In this document: positions 1-11,902 of the stretch, piece by piece
How the letters are laid out: each line of letters starts with the position of its first letter
How positions within the stretch are numbered: position 1 is the first letter of the stretch
DNA from: Perilla frutescens
Taxonomy: Eukaryota > Streptophyta > Magnoliopsida > Lamiales > Lamiaceae
DNA length: 64,000 bases
Assembly: GCA_026008535.1 (NCBI GenBank)
Contig: BRKX01000011.1
Coordinates: forward strand, 47,600,183-47,664,182
Direction of reading: 5' to 3'
Made by a program: the position numbers and the translations under genes
Notes under the pieces: generated by a model
Databases searched by the model: none
What the model was told of the DNA's origin: nothing
Seen by the model: the letters and a program-made list of their open reading frames with translations, nothing else

Positions 1-340
1 GTCATTATATATATAAATGTCTTGTTACTCTTGTAGTCTATGTAGCTTAGAAGATGTAAATAGCACGTTTATCAAATAGTCGTGTAGATTATACCACTTA
101 ATTTGTGTTGCATTTGCCTTTACCTCGTATACTATCTAGACTTTCGTCATGCTCTTCGTTTGAACTTGCTAAGATGAATTCGAACATAATTCTATATGTT
201 TCTCTCTGGGCTCTAATATCATTTGTACAATGCCATTATATAAATGTCTTAAAGTGGATAGGATCAAATTTTGGATTAGACTATGTAGCTTAGAAGATGT
301 GGATATCGCGCTTATCAGATAGTCATGTGAACTAGACCAG
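1..340. repeat. diverged direct repeat, two copies
   Basis: Bases about 1-110 and 228-340 are two diverged copies of one sequence. Both contain a cattatataaatgtctt-like stretch and then the shared core tatgtagcttagaagatgt, followed by related text (cgttta/gctta tcaaatagtc). I see no credible coding sequence. Family unknown. Confidence 0.55.
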
Positions 341-439
341 GATTTTTCATCAATTCATTCCTGAAACGCTACCATGTTTTTGATGCATATATACACACAT
401 ATATAGCAGACTAAGATGTAAAATTTTAATATTTATATA

Positions 440-690
440 TATATACACATTCAATATTTTATAGCTTATATATATAGACAAAGTATATACATTAACCGTA
501 GACAATGTATAAACTAAGTGCTAAAATAGTTCACAGTAGTGCTAAAGTAGATTACAACAGTGCTAAAATAGATCACAGTAGTGCTAAAGTACATGGCAGT
601 GCTAAACCAGTTCACAGTAGTGCTAAAATAGGTTACAACAGTGCTAAAATAGATCACAGTAGTGCTAAAGTACATGTTAACAAAATGTTT
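440..690 (+). repeat. 21-bp tandem array, module copy 1
   Basis: A leader (tattttatagcttatatata, then a TA-rich run to the ATG at 505) precedes eight tandem units sharing the core agtgctaaa. Units are 21 bp, with one 18-bp variant. Because unit lengths are multiples of three and lack stops, the array is open on both strands: the plus frame reads repeats of SAK(I/V) with H or Y, the minus frame repeats of YFSTTV. The plus frame starts at the ATG just before the array and runs past it to 801. Nothing indicates translation. I treat the ORFs as a by-product of the repeat, with a short repeat peptide as the less likely alternative. Confidence 0.75.
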
Positions 691-1029
691 TTTTATAATA
701 CTCAATTGTTATTGCAAATGCTGCATTCATCATGCAAAATAATTCACGAATTTAATTATCATCTCCCTCTCTCTCTAGCTTCTTGCATAACATCTTTATG
801 ATTTTCAATTAACTTGCAATATTCCAATTGTATGCATTGTTTTCTTTCCTTTGTTTTCAATATTAATGCATTTATGTGTTTATAATTTTCTATATGTATT
901 GTGTATCTACATACACATATATGTTAATGCAAATATGAATGCATGTATATGCTATTTAAATGAAATAAAAAAATGCACTTATACATAAATATGCATATAT
1001 ACACACATACATAGCAGACTAAGATGCAT

Positions 1030-1318
1030 AATTTTATAGCTTATATATATAGACAAAGTATATACATTAACCGTAGACAATGTATAAACTAAGTGCTAAA
1101 ATAGTTCACAGTAGTGCTAAAATAGATCACAGTAGTGCTAAAGTACATGGCAGTGCTAAAACAGTTCATAGTAGTGCTAAAATAGATTACAACAGTGCTA
1201 AAATAGATCACAGTAGTGCTAAAGTACATGGCAGTGCTAAAACAGTTCATAGTACACACATTTAATATTTTATAGCTTATATATATATAGACAAAGTATA
1301 TACATTAACAGTAGACAA
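1030..1318 (+). repeat. 21-bp tandem array, module copy 2 plus a leader-only copy
   Basis: Same leader and array as at 440-690, again with an ATG (1080) immediately before the first agtgctaaa unit. The array ends near 1255 at ttcatagtacacaca. It is followed directly by another copy of the leader (about 1262-1318) that carries no array. Unit order differs slightly from copy 1, so units have been gained or lost. Confidence 0.75.
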
Positions 1319-1809
1319 TTTTCTCTACAACCCCCGTATTCTCATTCACTGTGTTGTTTGTGCACACATGTACACTTATTTAAAAGCATTTTAATTATTT
1401 TAATTCAAACACAACTTCAAGATGAAACCCATAATTCTTTCTATGCACATGATTACACGTTTTAAAAATTCAACTCCAACCTTCAATCATTAAAATAATT
1501 TAATATCCAAAATACTATTTCTCACTATCCTTTCCAGGATACACACACACAATGAAACAACCAAAATAAACTAAATACATTCTCTTTTAAACGCGTCTGC
1601 ACAGTTTACATTTACAAAACTATCAAAATAAAATTAAACTCAACTTTCACACGCTTAAAACCCGTCATCCTCCACAGTGCATAAAATTAAACTCAACTTT
1701 AACATGCAATCATATTTTTCAAATGCTATTTTCCTTCTCTACTTGTTTCTTTAACTATTTTTATGGTTTACTAATGATAAGGCCTCCGATTTTCAGAAAT
1801 TTGACAGTG
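1319..1809. other. AT-rich spacer, no gene seen
   Basis: AT-rich DNA between repeat modules, with many short acacac and caactt runs and no ORF or recognisable element. A second spacer at about 780-1030 is similar. Nothing further can be supported. Confidence 0.5.
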
Positions 1810-2160
1810 CGTTAAAACAGTTCATAGTACACACATTCAATATTTTATAGCTTATATATATAGACAAAATATATACATTAACCGTAGACAATGTATAAAT
1901 TAAGTGCTAAAATAGTTCACAGTAGTGCTAAAATAGATTACAACAGTGCTAAAATAGATCACAGTAGTGCTAAAGTACATGGCAGTGCTAAAACAGTTCA
2001 CAGTAGTGCTAAAATAGGTTACAACAGTGCTAAAATAGATCACAGTAGTGCTAAAGTACATGTTAACAAAATGTTTTTTATAATACTCATTTGTTATTGC
2101 AAATGCTGCATTCATTATGCAAAATAATTCACGAATTTAATTATTATCTCCCTCTCTCTA
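1810..2160 (+). repeat. 21-bp tandem array, module copy 3
   Basis: Third full copy: leader from about 1820, ATG at 1891, array to about 2065. The sequence after the array (tgttaacaaaatgtttttta to the ctccctctctct run near 2158) also matches the sequence after copy 1 (676-775). The duplicated unit is therefore larger than the array. Its right edge coincides with the breakpoint of the NLR fragment that follows. Confidence 0.75.
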
Positions 2161-2162
2161 TA

Positions 2163-2585
2163 GCCGCCCATTCCCACCACTGAAATGACATCAACTCCAC
2201 TATCCATTGATGAAATCCACTCAAGGAGAAGTTTCTTTGGCTTCTTAATCCCTACAACATCCTCCTGCTCCAAGAACAAAGCATCACCTCGACCATCATA
2301 TACATACTCTTTAGAGCTCGAGCCATGATCTATAATAGAATGCAAATCTTTGTATATCTGTTGGCTTTTGACAACTTTTTCCAATCTGGAATTTAAAGTT
2401 TTGATTTCAGAGGCAATCTGACATCGAGCTTTCAGATTCTTGATTGAATCACCAACTTTGTTGAGGAAACAACCGAATCCATTAGTACCACGACGTCGTC
2501 CGAATCGAAGCAAGTATTTGTCAAGAACATCTTGAAGATCGAAGGCGATTTCTCGGAGCTGGTCAACACATCCTTTGAGGGTAGA
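2163..2585 (-). pseudogene. CC-NLR disease-resistance gene fragment
   Basis: Read on the minus strand, one open frame gives a coiled-coil NLR N-terminal segment: VDQLREIAFDLQDVLDKY, then the linker typical of RPM1/RPP13-like proteins (SRLEKVV, SSSKEYVYDGRGDALFL, EDVVGIKKPKK), ending with DVISVVGMGG at about 2165. VVGMGG is the start of the P-loop (GMGGxGKT) of the NB-ARC ATPase domain. The sequence stops matching there, at a ctccctctctc run that also follows the upstream repeat array. The Lys/Thr of the P-loop, the rest of NB-ARC and the LRRs are missing. No convincing start codon lies upstream, since the frame runs into a (ga)n run near 2590. I infer a truncated, non-functional intracellular immune-receptor fragment. 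Confidence 0.85.
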
Positions 2586-2689
2586 GAGAGAGAGAGATAT
2601 GTTGGTGATTGAAACGAATTGCAGAACGAGAAGAGATTCATTCCAAATATAACATAATTCCTGAATTACTAGAATACCCTTGCTTCATT

Positions 2690-2831
2690 AAAAAGTCTAA
2701 AATATTACAATAATGCCACCGTTTTTTTTTTAATTTTGGAACAGATCTTGACCGTCAAAATCATATTAATCTGTGGCTGATATTGGTTCTCAATTCTCAC
2801 ATGGGAGTGTGGTTCTCACATGATCCCATCT
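2690..2831. mobile_element. one end of a TA-nested TIR element
   Basis: Sequence ending at a (ta)n tract (2832-2850) contains ggttctcaattctcacat and ggttctcacatgatccc. These match the right end of the element at 48906-50116 (ggttctcatttctcacacc, gttctcatatgatcc). It also shares attrtgccaccgtytttttt with the end near 14051-14075. The partner left end was not found. The NLR fragment lies immediately inside, so capture is possible but unproven. Confidence 0.5.
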
Positions 2832-2850
2832 CTATATATATATATATATA

Positions 2851-3831
2851 TTACACACGTTTGTTGTTGATTGCAAACGAAGTTCCATGGACGTACGATT
2901 TTGACCAAAGCAGACTTTATTATTAATTGAAGTCTTTTTTTTGGGGTTTTGAGCAATAATCCACGTGTTACGGCATGCAATTAGCTACGCTTACGATCTG
3001 TAATAATAATAACGTGAAATAGCTGTGGAATTTACATATATTGCTCGATCCGTGGCCGGGGAATATTGCATGTGTTATCGATCTTAATTTTTGCATTAAT
3101 TTATCTGTTTGTTTAGTAATTAGTACTATATATATAATATTGTGCTTCTCGATCCTCTATCCTACAAGTTAAAACTTAAAATAGTCCCTCCTCCTCCTTT
3201 TTTTTTTCCCATAAATTTCAAAATTGTTGTCCACCTTCTTTTTTAAAAGTACATATATAATTATTAAAAAATGTTATTTTTTTTCTAATATACCCTAATT
3301 TAAATTTTTTAAATAAACAATTATCTTTTAGTGTCTAAATAACAAGTGTACATATAATCGGAAAATTTTGCCTCCAATTTTACTATTTTAAGTAGATTAA
3401 ACTATTTATATATATATATATATATATGTATATATGAGTGTGTGTGTGTGTGTGTATTATCCCAATTTTGGTGACTTTTTAAAAATGTAGAACCTTCAAA
3501 ATATTTAAAAAAGACCAAACCTTTGAAGTTTTTGACAAACCTGTTACCTGTCCCGGATCAAAAAAAAAATATATGTACCCGGAATGTTGGTATGGCACGC
3601 CGGATTTGCGAGAGAAAATATGTATTAATTTTTAAAAATGAGGAGGAAAAAATATTTTCCAAGTCATAAATATTTATAGAAATAAAATAAAGAAGACTAT
3701 ATATGCTTAGGGGATGATACATACATATGTATATATATATATATATATATATAGTTATTTATTTATTTATTTTTAAGTGCACACAATGTTGGCTTGTTGC
3801 TTGCACCTTTCTAAACTCATACCATTTGAGC
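2851..3831. other. AT-rich spacer with microsatellites
   Basis: No gene seen. Contains (ta)n followed by (tg)n near 3412-3456 and a (ta)n run at about 3730-3752. Short ORFs here are microsatellite artefacts. Confidence 0.6.
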
Positions 3832-4332
3832 GGAAATTATGAACATAGCCCCCACTATTTTATAAAATATAATTATAAATATGATAAATTTTTATCTCTT
3901 AACTCAACACCTAAAAATCTATCATAACCCCTACACTGATGCAATCACAGCACAAAAAAGGGCAAGAAACCTTTTGCACAAGTACGTTCCATAACAATAA
4001 AGGGAGAGAAATAACGAGATAGAATCATTCAATTTGCAGCAATAATTTTGTGAGCATTCTTTCCAAGGACATGAGTTTCTACCAGATTTCAAGAATTCTA
4101 ACTCCATGTTTTTCAACAATTTTAACAGATTTCTTCAAACTTTGATAACCCTTTTCAAGTTTCAACTCAAATTCTAATTTAGTTTTCAATGGATTTCAAG
4201 TACATCACTTTATTGCAATTTAGAATTTAAACATGCACGTAGCTGCAATAATATTGCAAACCAAAACACCAATCAATTTAACCATCATCTCAATGTGTGT
4301 TTCATAGACACATGAAATTTCTGGATTTTTCT

Positions 4333-5091
4333 TGTGGGTTGTTTGGCCCATTTGGGCTTTTCTGTCTTAGCCCACTTACCTCACTCGGCCCAACTGCTTA
4401 AGTCCATTCCCACCCGGTAACCTAATCTACCTTATATACTAATCCCTAATCCTAATATTCCATTTCTATCTCCCCCTCTCTCTCTACAAATGGCCGCGCC
4501 TCTTCACCTCCCAAAGCAAGCCTCACACCATTCTCTCTTTGCCCTACTAGCTTCTGAGCCATCTCTACCATTCTCTCTGAGTTGTTGGCCGGAGTTCTGC
4601 CTGTGGGCTCCTGATTTGGCCGTGAGTTGAGGGGCTGTTGAGCATATTCTGATAGCTAAAGGGTCTGTGAGTGCTTCAGGCCATAACCCACCTCCCTTTG
4701 TGGGCTAGGGTCTTTCTTGTCACCGGAAGTGTCTCCACCGTCGCCTGAGGAAGAACCTGAGCCTACCAGTGCCTTTGGGCACTTTTTCTTCTCAAATCTC
4801 TCTCTATTTTACATATATATATATATATATATTCTGTATGTTTCTGTGTGAGTTTATCTCTCATCTTTACTCGAACTAACTTGGGTGCTTGTCCCTGTTC
4901 TTACAGATCCTCACTTGACTTAGCAAGCCTGTGAAGAAGAAGCCCTAGATCTGTTCGATCTAGCGTCTGAGGCTGCTCTCCTAAAGACTGAATCTAAGTT
5001 CTGAGTCCCAAAGCTGCTTGAGCAGTGAGTGTGGTAGACCGCCGAGGTTGGAAATCAAGCGGTAAACCCTAACCGGGCCTGATACCCAACA
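4333..5091 (+). repeat. Copia 5' LTR
   Basis: 759 bp, starts TGTGGG and ends CAACA. It contains a TATA-like ttatatac near 4432, CT-rich leader sequence and a (ta)n tract near 4813-4832 that is shorter than in the 3' LTR. Confidence 0.95.
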
Positions 5092-5092
5092 G

Positions 5093-5104
5093 TGGTATCA
5101 GAGC
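5093..5104 (+). other. primer-binding site, initiator Met tRNA type
   Basis: tggtatcagagc begins 1 nt after the LTR end. It is the classic plant Copia primer-binding site complementary to the 3' end of initiator methionine tRNA. Confidence 0.93.
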
Positions 5105-5913
5105 CAGGTTGTGGCCTGGCCGGGGCACCCTCCTGCTACATCTACCTCACCCCGCCGCCGGTAAGGGCTGCGCCGAGTCGCCCCCTTGGGCTTGAAACAT
5201 CTGGTAAGTCCGGTCTTCTCCTGCCTGAGAAGACCGGCTCTGGTATAATTCTAAAACCCTAAAACTCCCTGTTGTGGTATCTGTCGATCCTGCTTCCTAT
5301 CTTGCTTCCTCTCTGCTCTCTGTTTTTCCCCTTGGCATTCCACGCTTTTCCCAAAATATAGCTTACGGTCGGGACCGTCTGGATTCCCCTGTGGGTCTCC
5401 TCAAAGCGGGTTGCCCCGATAGCTAATTTTGGTAAGGGGTTCTCAGTTGAAAAAGGGAGTTTTCTGGGTTGGTTTTTGGTGCTATTTCCCTGCCTTGATT
5501 GTTCTAAGTTCCTTGCAGTATCTCTGATAGTGTCTTATTGCTGTTGTGGTGATTCCTGGAGGGAATTTAATCTGAAAACTCTGTTTTAGAGTTGCTGTGT
5601 TTAGACTTAGTATTCCTAAGTCGTATTGGTGGCCTAGTAGGATTTTGGGATTGACCTGAGTGAACCCCTGCTCCACAGATAAATCTGTGCTGAGAATTGG
5701 GATAGCCTCAACTCTAAATTCCCCTTGTGCACCCTTCTTAGGGCCTGTGGAGTGTTATCTCCTGTTCTAATGTGTTTTTTGGTTGTTAGCCTGTTACCTT
5801 TGTGGTGAAATTTGCTATTTGGTGAATTTTCTGGCTATTTGGTGAATTTTCTGTGTTTCCAGTGCATTTTTAAGGTGGATTCTTGCATTCTGGGTGTTTC
5901 TGTGAGTTCTGGA

Positions 5914-8900
5914 ATGATGAATAATTTGAATGCTGTGCCTTTTAATGGAAAAGATGACTTTGGTGACTGGCAGACTCGAGTTGAATGTATTTTAACTAAA
6001 GAAAATTTACAAGATGCTATTTATGAGAGAATTAGTGATAAAGAAACTGATAAAAATCTCATTAAATTGAATGCTAGTGCCAGAGGCACTATTTTGTTGA
6101 ATTTAAACAGTTCTGTTGTGAGAAAAGTATCCCATCTTAAATGTGCTAAAGATTTATGGGAAAATTTGACTTTTTTATATGCTGCTACCTCTGAAGAAGC
6201 TGCTTATTCTTTGCAAAATCAGATTATGAATTTTAAGATGGATCCTTCAAAAGATGTTGATACTAATGTTGAGGAATTTTTAAAACTTCTAAAAGATTTG
6301 AAATTAGCTGGTGATGACACTTTGGAAAAATATTCTGCTCAAATTTTGCTTGGATCTATTCTTGAAACCTTTTTTGATGTGAAAACTGCTTTGAAATATG
6401 GTGGATCAAAAGTTACTTGTGATATGATTATTAGCTGCCTGAAAACTAAGGAAAATGAGATCAAACAACTTAAATCTAAGCCTCTGCAGAATTATATCAT
6501 GTATGTGAATAACAGAAATCATGAGTTTAAAAAACCTTTTGTGAATCCTGAGAATCCAAGTGTGCTGGTTGCTGAAAGACATAATAGAGAAATGAAAATA
6601 AGGCAAATGAATCCAAATTATGCTCATTCTTCTCACTCTTCTGATTCTATGTATAAATTCCCTGCTCATGTTCCTAATCATGCTCATTCCCATAACTATG
6701 CTCATAATCATGGTCATATTGCTCCAAATCATGTTCAAAATCATGCTTACTATCCCAATTCTGATCAAAAACCAAGGAAAACATGCTGGAATTGTGGAAA
6801 ACCAGGTCATTTTTCAAATAGATGCAAGCTGCCTAAAAAGAACAAAGGTTACATGCATAATCATGCCAATAATGTGATGCACTATAACTCTCATGTGTCT
6901 GATTTGAACCCTCATGATTATGGCATGTCACCTCATGATCCTGAAATCCATAATATGCATGAAAACTATGATAGCAGTGGTATATATATGGTACATGATG
7001 TATATGATTTTCAGTTTATTAATTATACCAATGCCATTTCCAAAAATGTGCATAACAATGAATGGTTGATTGATTCTGGTTGCACATTCCATGTTACCCC
7101 TTTTAAGGACATGTTTTATAATTTAAACTTCATGAACTCTGGGCATGTTGCATTGGCTGATGACCAAAACTGTGAAATCCTTGGAAAGGGAGATGTATGC
7201 TTAAAATTTGAAAATGGATCTATGTTAACCTTGAATGAAGAAAGATATGTTCCAAAATTAAAATTCAACCTGCTCTCTGTGTCTAAAATTGCTGATCATA
7301 TGATTGATGGTTTTGTGAATAATTTAAGGTTCAAATTTGAAAAGAATTCAATGCTATACTTTAATGCTCCAAGAAAAGGTGATCTATATGCTGTGACTGC
7401 TGAATCTGTCCCTTTGCCTATTGCTAATGTTGTTCAACATGATAAAACTGCCCTTTGGCATGCTAGGTTAGGCCACATGAGTAATAAAGGTTTGGAAATT
7501 CTGAGTAAAGCTGGTGCTTTTGGAAATGATAAAATATCTAATGTGACCTTCTGTGAACCTTGTGTGCTTGGTAAACATCATAAAATGTCTCTGCCTGCTA
7601 CCATTCCTTATCCAAGAAAGCTTGTTAGCTCTGAAATACTTGAATACCTGCATGCTGATGTATGGGGTCCTGCAAGGGATCCAACTCATGGTGGAAATGT
7701 GTTCTTCTTATCTGTAATTGATGATTTTTCCAGAAAAACTTGGGTGTTCTTAATGAAAAACAAATCTGATGTGTTTACTAAGTTTTCTAAATGGGCTACA
7801 GAAATTCAAACTCAAACTAATAAGAGTATAAAATGTCTTAGAACTGATAATGGTCTGGAATTTTGTAATCAAGCCATGGATCATTGGTGTTCTATTAGAG
7901 GAATCAAAAGACATAAGGCTGTTCTATACACTCCACAACAAAATGGAGTAGCTGAAAGAATGAATAGGACTTTGCTTGATAAAGTTAGAAGCTTGTTAAT
8001 TGCCTCTGGTCTTGGAAAACCTTTTTGGGGTGAAGCTTTAATGACTACATGTTACTTGGTTAATAGATCCCCATCTGTTCCTCTGCATGGTAAACTTCTT
8101 GAATCTGTGTTTCATAACAAACCTATTTGCTTGAATAATCTGAGAATCTTTGGTTGTGCTGCTTATGTGCATCAAAAACTAAGTAAACTTGACCCCAAAG
8201 CAAGAAAATGTGTCTTCCTTGGTTATCCTGAGGGTATTAAAGGTTACAGATTATGGGATAAGAGTGTTCCTGGTTTTAAAACTTGCATAAGCAGAGATGT
8301 GATGTTTAATGAGCTTGATTTTCCTTGCAAAGAACCCTCTGCTATATCTGAACATGTAGAAAACTTGCAAACCTTGAATAAAAATTTTGATGACTACTTG
8401 TTTTCCTCTAATGATGATAATAAGGTGGATGATCCCTCCCCCTCTGTACCTGAACCTGTTGATAATGATGCTTTAATTGATGAGATTAATCCTGATGACT
8501 CAGCCTCAAATAATGTCAGTGATAATATGATTGTTTCTGATCCTGAAACCAGTTCAAATGAATCTGAATCTACTCCTGAACCTGTACCTACCATGAATGA
8601 CTTGAGTAATTATCAACTTGCTAGGGATAGACCTAGAAGGAATGTTAATGTGCCTGCCAAGTATGATGATTACAATTTGTCTTTGTATGCTTTCAATGTA
8701 TTCAGTAATGTGGATCAAATTGAGCCTAATTCTTACAAGGAAGCCATTAATTCTGTGGATTCTGATAAATGGATCACTGCCATGAATTCTGAAATGAAAT
8801 CCTTGCATGATAACAACACTTGGATATTAGTTAAAAGACCTGAATCATGCTCTGTTGTTGAATGAAAATGGCTCTTTAAAATCAAACAAGAAATAAATAA

Positions 8901-10270
8901 TGTTAGATACAAAGCAAGGCTTGTAGCTAAAGGATTCACACAAAAAGAAAGGATTGATTATAATGAGATCTTTGCTCATGTGGTTAAATTTACAACTGTG
9001 AGAATAATGATTGCTTTAACTGCTCATTTTGATTGGGAATTGAAACAAATGGATGTTACAACAGCCTTTCTGCATGGTGAGCTTGAAAACAATATATATA
9101 TGCATCAACCTGAAGGCTACATAGATAAAGAACATCCTAACTATGTATGCTTATTGAAAAAAATCATTGTATGGTTTAAAACAATCCCCAAGACAGTGGA
9201 ACATCAAATTTGACAAATGCATGCAAAGCTTGAACTTCACTAGGAGTAAATTTGACCATTGCTTATACTATATGACATCCGGAGTGCCTGTGTTCCTTCT
9301 TCTTTATGTTGATGACATGCTTCTGATTAGCCCTTGTCTGAATACTGTAAAGCATATACAATCTTGCTTGTGTGCTAATTTTGATATGAAGGATCTTGGT
9401 GATGCAAAGAAAATCCTTGGCATGAACATAGAAAGAGATAGAGCAAATCACACTCTTAAATTGCATCAAACTGCTTACACTGAACAAGTCTTGAAAAAAT
9501 TTAATATGGAAAGCAGTAAAGCTGTGTCTGTGCCTCTTGCCTCTCATTTTATTCTAAGTAAAGATCAATGTCCCAAATCTGACTCTGAAATAAAAGAAAT
9601 GCAATCTGTCCCTTATGCTAATGCTATTGGATCTGTGATGTACTTGATGATTAGCACAAGGCCTGATATTGCTTATGCCGTGTCTTGCTTGAGTAGATTT
9701 ATGGCAAATCCTGGAATGCCTCATTGGGAAGCTTTAAAATAGCTGCTAAGATATTTGAAATATACTATGTCCCATGGCTTATTGTTTTCTAAATCCTCTG
9801 AGGGTGTCCAATGTGTGGGATATGTTGACTCTAACTATGCAAATGATAGGGACCAAAGAAAATCCACAACCTCATATGCTTTTACCTTATGTGATGCTTG
9901 TATTAGCTGGAAATCACAACTACAGAATATTGTTGCCTTGTCCTCCACTGAATCTAAATATATTGCTGCAACTGAAGCTGTAAAAGAAGCCATTTGGCTA
10001 AAGGGTGTTCTATCTGAGATTAAATACATTAATGGTATACCTTGCTTGTACTCTGACAGCCAGTCTGCTATTCAACTATGCAAAAATCCTGTTTTTCATG
10101 ACAGGACAAAACACATTGATGTGAGGTTCCACTTCATTCGAGATGTTGTGGAAAAAGGAGAAATCCTCTTGGATAAAATCCCATCTGAATACAATCCCTC
10201 AGACATGGGAACTAAAGTCCTACCTGTGGCAAAATTAGAAGCCTGTAAAAAGGCTTTAAACACATGGTGA
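5914..10270 (+). pseudogene. Copia gag-pol polyprotein, broken
   Basis: Start chosen at ATG 5914 (ATGATG), which begins a gag-like N-terminus (FNGKDDFGDWQ); the frame is open upstream from 5812 without a better start. Domains in order: UBN2-type gag; zinc knuckle CWNCGKPGHF...C (about 6784-6825); protease LIDSGC with Asp at 7072; HHCC pre-integrase (HARLGHM, CEPCVLGKHH); integrase core with Asp at 7657, Asp at 7846 and Glu at 7954 (35 residues between the last two); reverse transcriptase with YVDD at 9305-9316; RNase H (9755 onward, ending at TGA 10268). Lesions: in-frame TGA at 8863 before the RT core; frameshift in the seven-A run 9157-9163 just before the YGLKQ motif; in-frame TAG at 9740 between RT and RNase H. 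Gag to integrase is intact, so part of the polyprotein could still be made. Confidence 0.95.
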
Positions 10271-10603
10271 CTTAAAGATCTGAAAAGGGTGGATCCCCTG
10301 ACCTCTTTTGAGGGATCCTGATCTGCCCAAAAAGGGCTCTTTCTCTCTCCCTCTCTCCTCTCCATCTCCCTCTCTTCTTGGTACCTGGATATATATGTAC
10401 TCTGGACTGGGAAAGTCAAATTCTGACTGGAGTCAGTGTACTTGGGGTTGGTCTCAAGTTGTGTGAGACTGAGAATATTATCTCTCTCCCTCTCTGATCT
10501 TATCTTGTAATAGATAAGTAATGAGTAAAAATAAGGCTGTGATGATAACCTCTATTTGTCTTGTGGCAGGCACTTCCATGGAGACATAAAGACCAAATGG
10601 ACC

Positions 10604-10612
10604 AAAGGTGGA
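10604..10612 (+). other. candidate polypurine tract
   Basis: aaaggtgga lies 2 nt upstream of the 3' LTR, where plus-strand DNA synthesis of a Copia element would be primed. Between the gag-pol stop (10270) and this point I see only non-coding CT-rich leader-like sequence. Confidence 0.6.
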
Positions 10613-10614
10613 TA

Positions 10615-11089
10615 TGTGGGTTGTTTGGCCCATTTGGGCTTTTCTGTCTTAGCCCACTTACCTCACTCGGCCCAACTGCTTAAGCCCATTCCCACCCGGT
10701 AACCTAATCTACCTTATATACTAATCCCTAACCCTAATATTCCATTTCTATCTCCCCTCTCTCTCTACAAATGGCCGCGCCTCTTCACCTCCCAAAGCAA
10801 GCCTCACACCATTCTCTCTTTGCCCTACTAGCTTCTGAGCCATCTCTGCCGTTCTCTGAGTTGTTGGCCGGAGTTCTGCCTGTGGGCTCCTGATTTGGCC
10901 GTGAGTTGAGGGGCTGTTGAGCATATTCTGATAGCTAAAGGGTCTGTGAGTGCTTCAGGCCATAACCCACCCCCCCTTGTGGTCTAGGGTCTTTCTTGTC
11001 ACCAGAAGTGTCTCCACCGTCGTCTGAGGAAGAACCTGAGCCTACCAGTGCCTTTGGGCACATTTTTCTTCTCAAATCTCTCTCTATTT

Positions 11090-11128
<39 letters not shown>

Positions 11129-11385
11129 TGTATGTTTCTGTGTGAGTTTATCTCTCATCTTTACTCGAACTAACTTGGGTGCTTGTCCTTGTTCTTACAG
11201 ATCCTCACTTGACTTAGCAAGCCTGTGAAGAAGAAGCCCTAGATCTGTTCGATCTAGCGTCTGAGGCTGCTCTCCTAAAGACTGAATCTAAGTTCTGAGT
11301 CCCAAAGCTGCTTGAGCAGTGAGTGTGGTAGACCGCCGAGGTCGGAAATCAAGCGGTGAACCCTAGCCGGGCCTGATACCCAACA
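10615..11385 (+). repeat. Copia 3' LTR
   Basis: 771 bp, about 98% identical by eye to the 5' LTR. The length difference is mostly a longer (ta)n tract at about 11094-11126. It ends CAACA and is followed by the TSD copy tttct. Confidence 0.95.
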
Positions 11386-11902
11386 TTTCTTGCATATACA
11401 TATCATGTCTACCTTGTTCAGTAGGTTTCTCACTTTCTTTTTAATCGAGTAATATTTGGGTTTTTGGACACCTCTCATTTTGGAATAATTTTTAATGAAA
11501 AAGAGTTGGATCGATCTGTTAGGTTGCAACTTTAGATTGCGAAATGTAAACAGATTTGGATATTTCTGATAGGGAATCAATATAAGTTGGGTTAAGTTTG
11601 TATTAATTGTTCATGCAAAATTGCTATTTATGGAACTTGCAAAGGGTTTCTTGCCTTATTTTTCTTCTGTTATGTTGTTTTTTAAATTTCCGTCTTATTT
11701 TTCTTGTTTATAAAAAAAATGTTTGTGGATGGAAGGAGCGAGGCTATATGGGGGCTGTGATATGGTCCATATGGATGACGAGGCTATATTTTAGGAAGTT
11801 AATATGATAGAATTTTAGGTGTTGGAGGTTAATAGGCAAAAAAGTCTTATCATATTTATAAAATATTTTATAACTGTAAATATGAGTTGTGTTTAGAATT
11901 TT

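Larger units (their letters stand above)
4333..11385 (+). mobile_element. Ty1/Copia LTR retrotransposon, complete but decayed
   Basis: Full-length element of 7053 bp. LTRs are TGTGGG...CAACA at 4333-5091 and 10615-11385. A perfect 5-bp target duplication, TTTCT, lies at 4328-4332 and 11386-11390. Domain order is gag, protease, integrase, reverse transcriptase, RNase H, which is diagnostic of Copia. The tRNA-iMet-type primer site and gag style resemble the Tork/Tnt1 group, though lineage was not tested. By eye the LTRs differ at about 14 substitutions, nearly all transitions, plus a longer (ta)n in the 3' LTR. That is about 2% divergence, so insertion was recent. Coding is broken in three places, so it cannot move autonomously. 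Confidence 0.96.
3832..11902. mobile_element. TIR DNA element split by a Copia insertion
   Basis: The left end (ggaaattatgaacatagccc from 3832) and the right end (inverted, ending about 11902 at tttagaattttt) are imperfect inverted repeats of roughly 100 bp. Shared internal words include ataaatatgata and acacctaaaa.tctatcat. The same TIR occurs in the two ~940-bp elements at 60190-62267. After subtracting the Copia element and one TSD copy, the host element is about 1.0 kb, the same size class, though its interior looks different. The 9-bp TSDs of the 60-kb copies suggest a Mutator-type family. No TSD is clear here. Confidence 0.65.

Noticed and set aside
505..690. CRISPR-like regular repeats
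   Set aside because: Units are contiguous 21-bp tandem repeats without unique spacers, in a plant nuclear context with no cas genes.
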